Shown here in pieces: positions 47,590-55,844 of a stretch of DNA of 64,000 nucleotides; position 1 is the first letter of the stretch; the number at the start of each line of letters is the position of its first letter. The stretch lies in contig DDUL01000047.1 of assembly GCA_002344785.1 (NCBI GenBank), positions 1 to 64,000 of the forward strand, written 5' to 3'. The notes below the pieces were generated by a model. The model was not told the DNA's origin. It saw only the letters and a list, made by a program, of their open reading frames with translations, and made no database searches. Position numbers and translations under genes: made by a program. This DNA comes from Bdellovibrionaceae bacterium UBA2339 (GTDB lineage Bacteria; Bdellovibrionota; Bdellovibrionia; Bdellovibrionales; JAMPXM01).

Positions 47590-48567
47590 TTAACGCTGGC
47601 GCTTCTTGGTGTAGGCCTTCGCCCAGCTTCGCACTCGAGGTAAAGTGGCGAACAGGAACTCCAGCAAGAGTCTTCGTGGAACGAATCGACGCAAGTAATA
47701 GAAGACTTCGGCGTCGTAAGTTGCTGGGATCCACAGCGGCGGATTTTTTCTTTGAATGGTCTTCAGAATTCGCCGAGCGACGGCCTGAGGAGTTGTGAGG
47801 CTTAAGCCCATTAGGCGCTCGATGAAGGGAGTCATGTGCAGATAGTAGTCGGCGTACAGTCCCGTGCTTGGATGTTCAGGGCCTGATTGGGTTGAGTATT
47901 TGACGTTCATGAAGGACTTGGATCGAACAAAGCCGGGCTGAATGAGGCTGACATTGATGCCGAGCGGTCGCACCTCATACCAAAGTGCTTCGCTGATTCC
48001 TTCAAGGGCATACTTCGAGGCGCTGTAGGAACCCATCGTCGGCATCGCCAACATGCCGCTCACAGATGAGACATTGATGATCTTGCCTCGTCCAATTTTT
48101 CGCATGGAAGGTAAGACGCCACGAATGAGGGCGACAGGGCCAAAATAGTTAGCGTCGAATTGATCGAGCTCTTCGGCGGCGCTCATATGCTCGACAACAG
48201 CTCGGTAGCTGACCCCGGCATTGTTGACCAACACATTGACGCCCGTCCATCGTGAGTTGATTTCCTCAAGCAAGCGGTTTCGATCAGTTTCTGAAGTCAC
48301 ATCAAGGGGCCGGATCCAGAATCGATCGGATTCACGAAACTTGCTGCGCAAGACTTCAAGAGACTTGCTTCTCGCGGTGATCACAACTCGGTATTGAGTT
48401 TGTTGTTCAAGTAATTCCGCAAGTGCCAAGCCAATTCCCGAACTGCAGCCGGTCACGAGAATGACGGGCTTGATTTTGCCGGATGGCGCATCTCGAGCTG
48501 CGACCTCGTCTGTGTTCGGTTGAGACTTAAACAAGCGACTTGCGCTTTCTAAGCTGCTCAAAGCCAA
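47590..48567 (-). CDS. Short-chain dehydrogenase/reductase
   Basis: A 325-residue SDR. The cofactor motif is ILVTGCSSGIGLALAELL, followed by NVLVNNAGVS, the catalytic Ser in IINVSSVSGML and the pair SYSASKYALEGISEAL (Tyr and Lys). After the core, a C-terminal extension of about 60 basic and aromatic residues (YYLRRFVPRRLLLEFLFATLPRVRSW) may be membrane-associated, as in lipid-active members. NADP(H) is likely because of the Arg in VVITARSKS. The start is not an ATG; a TTG at 48567 (or the TTG at 48561, two codons on) fits best. It overlaps the 3' end of the small regulator gene by 41 bases, so the two form an operon. Confidence 0.85.
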   Translation of the reverse strand: MALSSLESASRLFKSQPNTDEVAARDAPSGKIKPVILVTGCSSGIGLALAELLEQQTQYRVVITARSKSLEVLRSKFRESDRFWIRPLDVTSETDRNRLLEEINSRWTGVNVLVNNAGVSYRAVVEHMSAAEELDQFDANYFGPVALIRGVLPSMRKIGRGKIINVSSVSGMLAMPTMGSYSASKYALEGISEALWYEVRPLGINVSLIQPGFVRSKSFMNVKYSTQSGPEHPSTGLYADYYLHMTPFIERLMGLSLTTPQAVARRILKTIQRKNPPLWIPATYDAEVFYYLRRFVPRRLLLEFLFATLPRVRSWAKAYTKKRQR

Positions 48568-48760
48568 GCTCGAGTGCCCTGAGGAACACGGAATTCTTTT
48601 TGAGCTTGATTCGTCGGTATTCGGGCTGATTGGAAAGCAGCGCGAGGATCGACTCGAATTCGTCCACGAAGGCGTCCTTCTCGTCCCGACTGACTCTGAA
48701 ACCCAATATGGGGTAGTTGGCGTTGATGTCGATGGACTTTTTCTTTCGTTCTGGTGGCAT
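48527..48760 (-). CDS. Small putative ribbon-helix-helix-type DNA-binding protein
   Basis: A 77-residue basic protein. After a Lys/Arg-rich start, YPILGFRVSRDEKDAFVDEFESIL looks like the strand and first helix of a ribbon-helix-helix fold, and KKNSVFLRALELGFEQLRKR like its second helix. I recall similar short proteins in Bdellovibrio-type genomes but know no function. The ATG has no ribosome site; it is preceded at once by AT-rich DNA with three ATAATTAT palindromes, so the message may be leaderless and self-repressed. It is the first gene of an operon with the SDR. The fold call is inference from pattern only. Confidence 0.5.
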   Translation of the reverse strand: MPPERKKKSIDINANYPILGFRVSRDEKDAFVDEFESILALLSNQPEYRRIKLKKNSVFLRALELGFEQLRKRKSLV

Positions 48761-48762
48761 AT

Positions 48763-48807
48763 GATAATTATCGGATAATTATAAAATATAGATCAAATAA
48801 TTATTTG
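48763..48807. promoter_or_regulatory. Three phased ATAATTAT palindromes upstream of the small regulator
   Basis: ATAATTAT occurs at 48764-48771, 48775-48782 and 48797-48804, so the starts are 11 and 22 bases apart, one and two helical turns. The first lies in a 10-bp palindrome (GATAATTATC) and the third in a 14-bp one (CAAATAATTATTTG, 48794-48807). They end 3 bases before the start codon at 48760. Dimers on one DNA face would explain this arrangement. The same AT-rich stretch must contain the promoter. Confidence 0.65.
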
Positions 48808-48880
48808 CTAAAGTTTCTGGAGGGAGTTGCCGAAGAGTTTTGAGGATGCCCCTGCAAGGGCCCCATGAAACGGAGCGTTT

Positions 48881-49048
48881 GTGAATTATCTGAAGCGACT
48901 TGAGCGCGAACTGATTCGGGACTGGCAAAGACTCCAAGAGGAGATCAATCCGGCCCTCAAAGCTCTGGCCATCAAGGCCTACTACGTGAAATTTGAGCTG
49001 TATCGCCAATCGCGCGCGTGGAACCAAGAGTTGGTCACCCGAGTTTGA
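48881..49048 (+). CDS. Short 55-residue protein of unknown function
   Basis: A GTG at 48881 with GGAG five bases upstream opens 55 codons (MNYLKRLERELIRDWQRL, then QEEINPALKALAIKAYYV, ending NQELVTRV). It is highly helical and amphipathic, a likely coiled coil, with codon usage typical of the surrounding genes. An in-frame TGA at 48866-48868 rules out a longer start. It sits between the palindromes upstream of the small regulator and a tRNA pair on the opposite strand, so it has its own promoter, perhaps shared divergently with the regulator. A GCGCCG/CGGCGC hairpin at 49119-49136 with a nearby T5 could end it. Confidence 0.5.
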   Translation: MNYLKRLERELIRDWQRLQEEINPALKALAIKAYYVKFELYRQSRAWNQELVTRV

Positions 49049-49208
49049 ATGAGCCTGAGCGCTCTGTCGTCGAAGCAGAACTCAAGAGCTGTCGGACTTT
49101 GCGGATCCAGAAACCGCGGCGCCGAGAAAACGGCGCGTCAGAATTTTTGAGTCGCTTCGATCTTAAATCCTTCGAAGCAGTCTTTCTGACGGAGAGGCAC
49201 CCCTGAAA

Positions 49209-49234
49209 CGACAAAACCCGCTTGATGGCGGGTT
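49209..49234 (-). terminator. Intrinsic terminator of the tRNA transcript
   Basis: On the minus strand AACCCGC, loop CATCAA, GCGGGTT is followed by TT then GT, giving a run of four Ts across the stem end. It lies about 31 bases after the 3' end of tRNA-Glu. Confidence 0.55.
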
Positions 49235-49264
49235 CTCAGTCGGATCCTCTCAGTCGGAAAAAGT

Positions 49265-49340
49265 TGGCGTCCCCATGGGGATTTGAACCCCAGTATCCAC
49301 CGTGAAAGGGTGGTGTCCTAGGCCACTAGACGATGGGGAC
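49265..49340 (-). tRNA. tRNA-Glu (anticodon TTC)
   Basis: Read on the minus strand it starts GTCCCCATCGTCTAGTGG, has the anticodon arm CCACCCTTTCACGGTGG with TTC, T arm GGGGTTCAAATCCCC and acceptor TGGGGAC-G-CCA. All arms pair, and CCA is encoded. The CTTTCAC loop is diagnostic for Glu. Confidence 0.97.
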
Positions 49341-49377
49341 CCGAGACATTTGCGATCAGACTTCGCGCTTGAGAAAG

Positions 49378-49453
49378 TGGTGAGCCGCGATGGATTTGAA
49401 CCATCGACCCCATCCTTAAAAGGGATGTGCTCTACCGGCTGAGCTAGCGGCTC
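49378..49453 (-). tRNA. tRNA-Lys (anticodon TTT)
   Basis: Read on the minus strand it starts GAGCCGCTAGCTCAGCCGG, has the anticodon arm CATCCCTTTTAAGGATG with TTT, T arm GATGGTTCAAATCCATC and acceptor GCGGCTC-A-CCA with CCA encoded. It lies 37 bases upstream of tRNA-Glu on the same strand, so the pair is probably one transcript. Confidence 0.97.
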
Positions 49454-49600
49454 GTCACCAGGTCAAAAGCGAGGCGCCAAATTCCGATTTTTAGCTCTTA
49501 CTGTCAACTAGAATGGAAGAAATCTGCGGGCAGTGGCGGAAGGATCTGTGAGCCGGTGGCCTCGCGAACATGCTGAAACTTCAAGCAAATTCGCGAGCCC

Positions 49601-50896
49601 TTAGGAGAACAGCGGCTTGATCCAGAGGGTTTGCTCGCGGCCGGGGCCGACGGAGACAACATCAATCGGTGTGGCGACCTCGCTGGCGACAAACTGGATG
49701 TAGTCGCGTGCGGCTTGCGGCAGATCCTGAAGCGCGCGCACGTTTCGCAGATCACCCGACCAACCGCTCAGCGTGCGGTACACCGGCTCAACGCGCGTGA
49801 GGTCCGTCGATGAGACGGGGAGTTCTTTGATCTCTTGTCCGTCGAGGCGATAGGCAGTGCAAACTTCGATGCGCTCGTGCCCGCTCAGTACATCCAACTT
49901 CATCAGCGCGAGCGAAGTGATGCCGTTGACGCGAATGGCGTACTTGAGCGCGACCAAGTCGAGCCAGCCGCAGCGACGCGGTCGTCCTGTGGTGGCGCCG
50001 AACTCGCCGCCTTCTTGGCGCAGGCGCTCGGCCAGATCGCCTTGGATTTCCGTAGGAAAGGGGCCTGAGCCCACGCGCGTGGTGTAGGCCTTCGTGATGC
50101 CGACAATTTTCTGCACGAGGTTCGGGCCGACGCCTGAGCCGACGCAAGCCGAGCCCGAGAGCGTGGAGCTTGAAGTGACGAAAGGGTAAGTGCCGTGCAG
50201 GAGATCCAGCATGGTGCCTTGCGCGCCTTCGAACAAAACTTTGCGGCCGCCTTTGAGGGCTTTGTGGATGATGAACGAGGCGTCCTTGCAGCGGTAGGGC
50301 TCAAGTTCTTCCGCAAGAGCCAGCACTTCGCGCTCGACGTCTTCCACCGCCACGGGCTTGGCGTTGTAGAACTTCTCAAGCAAGAAGTTCTTCTCTTTCA
50401 ATGAGTGCTCCAGTTTCTCGCGAAGCTTGGCGCGATCAAACAGATCGCTGAACAAAATCGCGCGGCGCGAAGCTCGGTCTTCATAGGCGGGACCAATGCC
50501 CTTGCCGGTGGTGCCGATCTTTTCGTTGCCGAGTGCGGCCTCGCGCGCTTGATCGAGTTGTCGGTGATAAGACAAGAGCACGGTGCACTGATCGGAAATG
50601 CGCAGCTGCTCGGGATTTGCCAACACGCCTGCGGCCTTGAGGTCGCGGATTTCTTTGGCCACTTCGGCGAGATCCAGCACCACGCCTGCCGCAATCATGC
50701 AGGTGGTTTTTGGATGCAGAATTCCGCTCGGGACCAGATGCAATACGGTTTTGACATTATTGACCACCAGCGTGTGGCCGGCGTTGGCGCCGCCTTGGTA
50801 GCGCACCACGAAGTCCGCGTGTGCGGAGAAGACGTCGACGACTTTACCTTTGCCTTCGTCGCCCCACTGGGCGCCGACTACGATTAAGCCCGGCAT
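49601..50896 (-). CDS. purA: Adenylosuccinate synthetase PurA
   Basis: Converts IMP and aspartate to adenylosuccinate with GTP, the first committed step to AMP. The ATG at 50896 has GGAGG four bases upstream; the longer open frame overlaps the upstream gene and is not used. The 431-residue protein has the GTP motif VVGAQWGDEGKGKVVD with the catalytic Asp, GGANAGHTL with the catalytic His, GTTGKGIGPAYEDRASR, LFEGAQGTMLDL, TSSSTLSGSACVGSGVGP and TGRPRRCGWLDLVALKYA. Length and motifs match the family throughout. It is the last of three minus-strand genes with the serine-pathway pair, separated from the dehydrogenase by 100 bases. Confidence 0.96.
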   Translation of the reverse strand: MPGLIVVGAQWGDEGKGKVVDVFSAHADFVVRYQGGANAGHTLVVNNVKTVLHLVPSGILHPKTTCMIAAGVVLDLAEVAKEIRDLKAAGVLANPEQLRISDQCTVLLSYHRQLDQAREAALGNEKIGTTGKGIGPAYEDRASRRAILFSDLFDRAKLREKLEHSLKEKNFLLEKFYNAKPVAVEDVEREVLALAEELEPYRCKDASFIIHKALKGGRKVLFEGAQGTMLDLLHGTYPFVTSSSTLSGSACVGSGVGPNLVQKIVGITKAYTTRVGSGPFPTEIQGDLAERLRQEGGEFGATTGRPRRCGWLDLVALKYAIRVNGITSLALMKLDVLSGHERIEVCTAYRLDGQEIKELPVSSTDLTRVEPVYRTLSGWSGDLRNVRALQDLPQAARDYIQFVASEVATPIDVVSVGPGREQTLWIKPLFS

Positions 50897-50996
50897 AAAT
50901 CCTCCGCCATCGACAAGTGCATTCCGGATTGGTTCACGATGATCGAAGCCGAGAAAGTCGCAGACTTGACGAGCTTTATCAAGCCTGCGCCGAGGG

Positions 50997-52001
50997 CTAT
51001 GGGTTAAAGCGACTTGTGTACCACTCCGCTTGCGGCGGCAGCATGTTCGGAGCGTCGAGGCCTTGCGTGCCCTCAATTGCCCCAAGTAATTGCAAAAGGC
51101 TTGACGCCGCCTGCAGAGAGGCCTCTCGGAAGGCGGCCTCAGTGAGAGCGCCCATGTGAGGTGTGCACAGAACTTGCGGATGCGACCAAAGTGGCGAGTC
51201 CGCAGGCAAAGGCTCACGCGCGAACACATCCAGCGCAAACACTCCCGCGCCCCCGGCCTTCAAATGCGTCAGCAAATTGTCTTCGGCAAGGACTTCGCCG
51301 CGCGAAGTGTTGATCAGAATTTGACCTTCGCGCAGATGCTGCAAGTGACCGCCGTGAATGAGCCGGCGCGTTTCATCGGTGAGTGGCACATGCAGGCTGA
51401 TCACATCGGCGGCATGAATCAATTCGTCCAGCGCCAATCGATCCGCTCCGATGTTGCCGAAGGCCTCGTCGTCCAAGTACGGATCATAGGCGACCAGCTT
51501 CATGCCGAAAGCCTGTGCGATGCGGCCGACTCGGCGGCCGATGCGACCGAGTCCCACAATACCGTAGGTGCGACCACTTAGGTTTTCGCCCAGCAATTCA
51601 TCGCGCGAAGCCCAGCGGGCCTCCGTCTGCGCGCGCCAGGCGCTGTTTAACTTTCGTGCGGCTGTCAGCGCGAGGGCCCAAGTCAACTCGGCCGCCGGAG
51701 CCGTATGCGCATCAGGCGTATAAGCCAATCGCACGCCGCGCTCTTGGGCCGCGGCCAAGTCCATATGCTCAAAGCCCGCCGTGGCGGTGACGGCCGCGCG
51801 AAGCTCGGGTGCTTGAGCCAAGCGCGCGCGTGTGAGCGCAAACTTGCTTCGCACGATCAGCCCATTGCAGGCGGCGAGATCCGCACCACTTTTGACATCC
51901 ACAATGCGCGCGTTCTTTTTGCCGTGAAGCTTTTCCGTCAGCCAGGCACGAGCTTCAGCATGAAAACGATCGGCCACGCCGACGACAAAGCCATCTTTCA
52001 T
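50997..52001 (-). CDS. D-3-phosphoglycerate dehydrogenase-like 2-hydroxyacid dehydrogenase
   Basis: A 334-residue NAD-dependent D-2-hydroxyacid dehydrogenase. The nucleotide motif is YGIVGLGRIGRRVGRIAQAFG with the NAD-specific acidic stretch AYDPYLDDEAF. The catalytic trio appears as Arg in LINTSRGEVL, Glu in DVFAREPLP and His in LCTPHMGALTEAAF. It lacks a C-terminal ACT domain, so it is the short, non-allosteric type. The start overlaps the stop of the class V aminotransferase (ATGA), so the pair probably performs the first two steps of serine synthesis, oxidising 3-phosphoglycerate and transaminating the product. 2-Hydroxyacid dehydrogenases are hard to separate by sequence, hence the cautious name and no symbol. 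Confidence 0.82.
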   Translation of the reverse strand: MKDGFVVGVADRFHAEARAWLTEKLHGKKNARIVDVKSGADLAACNGLIVRSKFALTRARLAQAPELRAAVTATAGFEHMDLAAAQERGVRLAYTPDAHTAPAAELTWALALTAARKLNSAWRAQTEARWASRDELLGENLSGRTYGIVGLGRIGRRVGRIAQAFGMKLVAYDPYLDDEAFGNIGADRLALDELIHAADVISLHVPLTDETRRLIHGGHLQHLREGQILINTSRGEVLAEDNLLTHLKAGGAGVFALDVFAREPLPADSPLWSHPQVLCTPHMGALTEAAFREASLQAASSLLQLLGAIEGTQGLDAPNMLPPQAEWYTSRFNP

Positions 52002-53245
52002 CGGGGGCCCTCGCTGCGCGTGGGGTTTGCTAATACAAACGGATGCTGAGTCAGCACATCCGCGGCAACCTGCAAGGCATCGCGGCGCTGAGTGGGCGAA
52101 ACCGAACCAGGTCGCATGCTCTCGAGCGAGTCCGCAAGGCCCGCGATGGCGGCGAGCAGATCTTCATCGCGAATGTAGCCCATATGCCCAAGTCGCAGCA
52201 CTCGCCCTTTGAGTTGATCTTGTCCGCCCATGAGGATGAGGCCGTGTTCGACTTCCAACTTCTCTCGCCACTTTTGTCCATCAAGGCCTTCAGGCACGGC
52301 GATCGCGGTCAGCGTGGGAGCTGGCACGCGCGGAAAAACTTTGAGTCCAAGATGGGGAAGCGCGGATCGAGTCGCTAGCGACAGGCCCGCAATGCGATGC
52401 TGCCAATGTGAGGCGCCGACGGCCTCGATGCGCGAAAGTATGAATTCAAGAGCGCGAAGCAAGGGTACGGGTGAGGAGAAATGCGATTCGCCGCGCTGAT
52501 TGGCGGCAAGCTCCGCGCGAATGTCGAAATAGCTGCGCGGCGCTCGCGCCTGAGGAATCTTTTGCCAAGCGCGCTGACTCCACGCCACCAGGGCCAGGCC
52601 TGTGGGCAGCATGAAAGCCTTTTGGCTGCCGCCCACCATGCCGTCGATGTCCCACGCATCCATCGGCAGCGACATCGCACCGAGTGCGGTGATCGCATCG
52701 AGCAGCACCAAAGTTTCACTATGGCGTGCGCGCGCGATCTGCGCGATCTCGCGCACCGGATGCAAAGCGCCTGTCGAAGTTTCGCAGACCTGAGACATGA
52801 GAATTTGCAGCGGCTCTTGATCGCGAAGCCAAACTTGCAACTTGTGCGGATCGACCGACTCGCCCCATGGCACTTCAAAGCGACTGAGCTTCGCACCATA
52901 AGCTTGCGCCATCTCCGCCCAGCGCTCGCCGAATTTTCCGCTCACGATCACACCCACGCGATCACCGGGCGAGAGCACATTGACGAGCAAAGACTCCATG
53001 CCGCCTGAGCCTGTGCAAGTTTGCACAAAGGCTGGCTGGTTTGTGCCGAACACGCGAGGCAAAAGCGCGAGTAGATTTCGATACACCTTCAAGAATTCCG
53101 GCGTACGGTGATGCTCGATCGGTCGCGCCAAAATTTCGAGCACCTCGGGAGGTACGGGCACCGGCCCAGGAGTGAGAAGTCTCGCGGGCCTTGCCGCGTG
53201 CGCGTTTGGGGGAGCTTTGAGATTAAAATCAGCTGGCGAGTTCAC
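51998..53245 (-). CDS. Class V (SPT/AGT-like) aminotransferase
   Basis: A 415-residue PLP enzyme of the alanine-glyoxylate/serine-pyruvate aminotransferase group. Recognisable blocks are LLTPGPVPVPPEVLE, HHRTPEFLKVYRNLLALL, CTGSGGMESLLVNVLSPGD, the PLP-binding DAITALGAM and the lysine block GGSQKAFMLPTGLALV. The C-terminus carries LRLGHMGYIRDEDLLAAI. In archaea and several bacteria such enzymes replace SerC and use phosphohydroxypyruvate. Overlap with the adjacent dehydrogenase by ATGA supports that role here. Other substrates, such as glyoxylate, cannot be excluded. It is divergent from lptE across 183 bases containing a 15-bp tandem repeat and a short hairpin. Confidence 0.85.
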   Translation of the reverse strand: MNSPADFNLKAPPNAHAARPARLLTPGPVPVPPEVLEILARPIEHHRTPEFLKVYRNLLALLPRVFGTNQPAFVQTCTGSGGMESLLVNVLSPGDRVGVIVSGKFGERWAEMAQAYGAKLSRFEVPWGESVDPHKLQVWLRDQEPLQILMSQVCETSTGALHPVREIAQIARARHSETLVLLDAITALGAMSLPMDAWDIDGMVGGSQKAFMLPTGLALVAWSQRAWQKIPQARAPRSYFDIRAELAANQRGESHFSSPVPLLRALEFILSRIEAVGASHWQHRIAGLSLATRSALPHLGLKVFPRVPAPTLTAIAVPEGLDGQKWREKLEVEHGLILMGGQDQLKGRVLRLGHMGYIRDEDLLAAIAGLADSLESMRPGSVSPTQRRDALQVAADVLTQHPFVLANPTRSEGPR

Positions 53246-53323
53246 AAGGCCTTTCGTCTGCGGGCTTGTCGACGGATGACTGCGATCCGATCCGTGCAGA
53301 ACGGATGCGCAGAAATCCGACTT

Positions 53324-53353
53324 GAGCAGACTGAATCAGAGCAGACTGAACCA
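53324..53353. repeat. Two tandem 15-bp repeats
   Basis: GAGCAGACTGAATCA (53324-53338) is followed directly by GAGCAGACTGAACCA (53339-53353), one mismatch. They lie in the divergent region between the aminotransferase and lptE genes. A hairpin ATCCGT-GCAGA-ACGGAT is at 53290-53306. A regulatory role is possible but there is no other support. Confidence 0.6.
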
Positions 53354-53428
53354 GAGCGGCGCGAAACAGGTGGCGCTTCCTTCGAAGCTCTCCTTGAAGA
53401 GCGACCGCCTCATCGCTAAACTCATCGC

Positions 53429-54082
53429 ATGCCAACCCGCCCTATGGGAATACCTCAGCCACGCTTTTTCCGAACTCGCGCAGCGTGTCTTATGTCATTT
53501 CGCGCTGATCGTGCGCTCAGCATGGGTGTGGGGGCGATTCTCATGGCTTTTGCGCTCAGCTCTTGTGCGTATTCATGGGGCCTGGGGCCTCGGCGTTTGC
53601 CGGAAGGTCACACGCGACTGGCGATCCCCGTGTTCAAGAATCGCACGCATGAGGCGGGCGCCGAAGTGGCGTTCACCAATTCGATGATTCGCGAGTTTCA
53701 ACGCTCGCGCATTGGACAGATCGTCGATAAGCGCGAAGCCGAAGTGGTGCTGGAAGGCAGCGTGGATGAGATCGTGTCGACTTCGGTTGACCAGTTGAAA
53801 GTCGACCAGCTGGGCGGTTTGATTCCGCAAGGAACCATCTTGAACACGGTTTATCGCGTGACGGTTCACACGAGCTTGCAGCTGAAGCGCGTGAGCGATG
53901 GACGCATCATTTGGTCGGACTCGTTCAGTGGTGAGCGTAGCTATCTGGCGCCAAAGCTGGGTCTAGAAGGCTTGAATTCGGCCAACGCGCTTTACAATCA
54001 CAGCGCTCGCCAGGAGTTGATCGCGGCGATGGCTGTGGATGTGATGGCCGAGGCCCATGGCCGCCTGACGGAGAATTTCTGA
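53429..54082 (+). CDS. lptE: LPS-assembly lipoprotein LptE
   Basis: An outer-membrane lipoprotein that plugs LptD and helps LPS reach the surface. The lipobox ALSSC follows a hydrophobic segment (MGVGAILMAFALSSC). The mature domain opens with YSWGLGPRRLPEGHTRLAIPVFKNRTHEAG, the LptE start pattern, and continues with EVVLEGSVDEIVSTSVDQLK, YRVTVHTSLQLKRVSDGRIIWSD and a C-terminal helical HSARQELIAAMAVDVMAEA. No start has a good ribosome site: the ATG at 53429 gives a long n-region, those at 53492 or 53522 a more usual one. The stop overlaps holA by one base; lptE-holA linkage is also seen in E. coli and supports the call. Confidence 0.85.
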   Translation: MPTRPMGIPQPRFFRTRAACLMSFRADRALSMGVGAILMAFALSSCAYSWGLGPRRLPEGHTRLAIPVFKNRTHEAGAEVAFTNSMIREFQRSRIGQIVDKREAEVVLEGSVDEIVSTSVDQLKVDQLGGLIPQGTILNTVYRVTVHTSLQLKRVSDGRIIWSDSFSGERSYLAPKLGLEGLNSANALYNHSARQELIAAMAVDVMAEAHGRLTENF

Positions 54083-55116
54083 TGGCCGCCACAGAGATGA
54101 CCTACAACCGCCTCACGCAAGTGCTCAAAAAGAACGAGTTCGCGCCGCTGTATCTATTCTTTGGCGAAGAGAGCTTTCTTTCCGAGCGCGCCGCCGGGGA
54201 TGTGGTTCAGGCGGTGGTGCCCGAGGGATATCGCGACTTCAATCTGAGTGTGTTCGACGGACAAGACTGCGACGTGAACCGAGTCCGCGATGCGCTGGAA
54301 ACCTTGCCGATGATGGCGCCGAATCGCTTGGTGCGCCTCGATCAGGCCGATGAATTGAAGGACAAGGAATGGGACGTGCTCATGCCGGTCATCGAACAGA
54401 TGGCCGCCGGGCGCTTGACGGGTGTGGTGTTGGTGGTGCTGGCGCGCAAGATCGACAAGCGCAAAAAACACTGGAAGCGTTTGTTGGAAAGCGGCGTGCA
54501 GATGGAGTGCAAGCGCCCCTATGAAAATCAAATTCCGGACTGGATTGATTTTTTGGGCGAAAGACATCGCATCGGCTTCGACGAAGATTCGCGCTTGGCG
54601 CTCCAGCAGGTGGTGGGCTCGCACCTCCATGATCTCGATGGCGAAATTCGAAAGCTCTCCATTTACCTGGGCGGACGCGACGGCAGCAAAAAGGTGCAAG
54701 CCAAAGTTGAAGATGTGCTGAAGGTGGTCTCGCGCGTACGACACGAATCCGTCTTCGATTTCACGGATGCCGTCGGTCGCGGCGATCGCGCCCGCGCGCT
54801 CTACTGCTTGGCGAATCTGCTGGATCAAGGTCAAAACGAGATGGGGATCTTGGCGCTCGTGGGTCGGCACGTGCGAATTTTGCGCTCGATTCTTGAGGGC
54901 TCGCGCGAGGGACTGGTCGGCCAGAAGCTCGCGGCTCGCGCCGGTGTCTCGCCGTTTTTCCTTCGCGATTATGTGGATCAGTCCAAGCTGTGGTCGGCCA
55001 ACAAGTTGGACCAAGCGCTCGAGGCGCTGCTCGATACGGATCGCGCGCTGAAGTCTTCGCCGATGTCGTCGCACATTTGGCTGGAGAATTTCGTTTTGCG
55101 CATTTGTTCGCACTAA
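54082..55116 (+). CDS. holA: DNA polymerase III delta subunit HolA
   Basis: A 344-residue subunit of the clamp loader, which opens the beta sliding clamp. It has the typical N-terminal LYLFFGEESFLSERAAGDVV (the degenerate nucleotide site), DALETLPMMAPNRLVRLDQAD, VVLVVLARKIDKRKKHWKRL, and the C-terminal QGQNEMGILALVGRHVRIL and GVSPFFLRDYVDQSKLW with DRALKSSPMSSHIWLENFVLRI at the end. The family length is met. The ATG shares one base with the lptE stop. The region after it to 55229 holds only a GCGGCT/AGCCGC hairpin. Confidence 0.9.
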   Translation: MAATEMTYNRLTQVLKKNEFAPLYLFFGEESFLSERAAGDVVQAVVPEGYRDFNLSVFDGQDCDVNRVRDALETLPMMAPNRLVRLDQADELKDKEWDVLMPVIEQMAAGRLTGVVLVVLARKIDKRKKHWKRLLESGVQMECKRPYENQIPDWIDFLGERHRIGFDEDSRLALQQVVGSHLHDLDGEIRKLSIYLGGRDGSKKVQAKVEDVLKVVSRVRHESVFDFTDAVGRGDRARALYCLANLLDQGQNEMGILALVGRHVRILRSILEGSREGLVGQKLAARAGVSPFFLRDYVDQSKLWSANKLDQALEALLDTDRALKSSPMSSHIWLENFVLRICSH

Positions 55117-55229
55117 ACCGCGGCTTGGATCTGAGCCGCCACTGGGGCCGGGCATTTTGAAAAGCACATTCAGGTGGCCCAGCCCGAGGTCCAGCTTTCA
55201 AGCTTCGGCCCCTGTTCGCCGATACGAAA

Positions 55230-55814
55230 GTGATGGTCTTTCGACACTTTGTTGAACAAGCCAAGCTTGAGGACTCGCGTTCGGGAACGCGACGTGCGCC
55301 TCGTCGAACCTATCGGCGGCCCATGGGCCTCTTGTTCGATGGCGAATATCAGGTGATTGAAGGGCGTCAACTCTCCGAAGGCGGAGCCATGATCGTGGTG
55401 CCAGCGTCCTTGGCGCGACGATGGACGGCGGGACGTTCCGGCACACTGGCGTTGATCTTGCCGGAGCAATTGGGGGCCGATACCGAGGGCAAAGCGAACT
55501 CGGACGAAGGGGCGATGGTGCTTCGGGCGGTCGCGATCTATCAAAACGCAGTGCCTGAAGGAGTCGCGATCGGCTTGAAGTTTACGGAACTTCCGTTTCA
55601 GCATCGTCGACGGATTCGAAACTATGTGGCGGCGAAGTCCGCCGATGAAGTCGCGTTTGAGACTCAAGGCGGGCGCGATGCCCAGCGGGCGGCATCCGAG
55701 TCTGAGCCGCTTGGGGATGGCGCATCGGCCTCCTCGGGCGGGCCGAGTCCGGCTTCGCCGATTGGGCCGAGCGATCACTTTACCCGCGCCAAGCCGCCAC
55801 AGGCGGGTTCATAA
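55230..55814 (+). CDS. PilZ-domain protein
   Basis: A 194-residue cytosolic protein with an early Arg-rich motif RRAPRRTYRRPMGLLFDGE that contains the PilZ RxxxR, and RQLSEGGAMIVVPASL in place of the D/NxSxxG motif (Leu at the first position). LALILPEQLGAD, MVLRAVAIYQNAVPEG and GLKFTELPFQHRRRIRNYV complete the barrel. It could bind c-di-GMP, though the altered motif leaves this open. The last 55 residues are an Ala/Ser/Pro-rich tail. The start is a GTG at 55230, or the ATG three bases on, both without a clear ribosome site. A terminator shared with rpsT follows. Confidence 0.75.
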   Translation: MMVFRHFVEQAKLEDSRSGTRRAPRRTYRRPMGLLFDGEYQVIEGRQLSEGGAMIVVPASLARRWTAGRSGTLALILPEQLGADTEGKANSDEGAMVLRAVAIYQNAVPEGVAIGLKFTELPFQHRRRIRNYVAAKSADEVAFETQGGRDAQRAASESEPLGDGASASSGGPSPASPIGPSDHFTRAKPPQAGS

Positions 55815-55844
55815 CGGCGAGGCTTGAGCCTGCGTGGGAAATAA

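Noticed and set aside
50897..51238. N-terminal extension of purA
   Set aside because: The family N-terminus begins at the ATG with GGAGG at 50896, and the extension overlaps the dehydrogenase gene.
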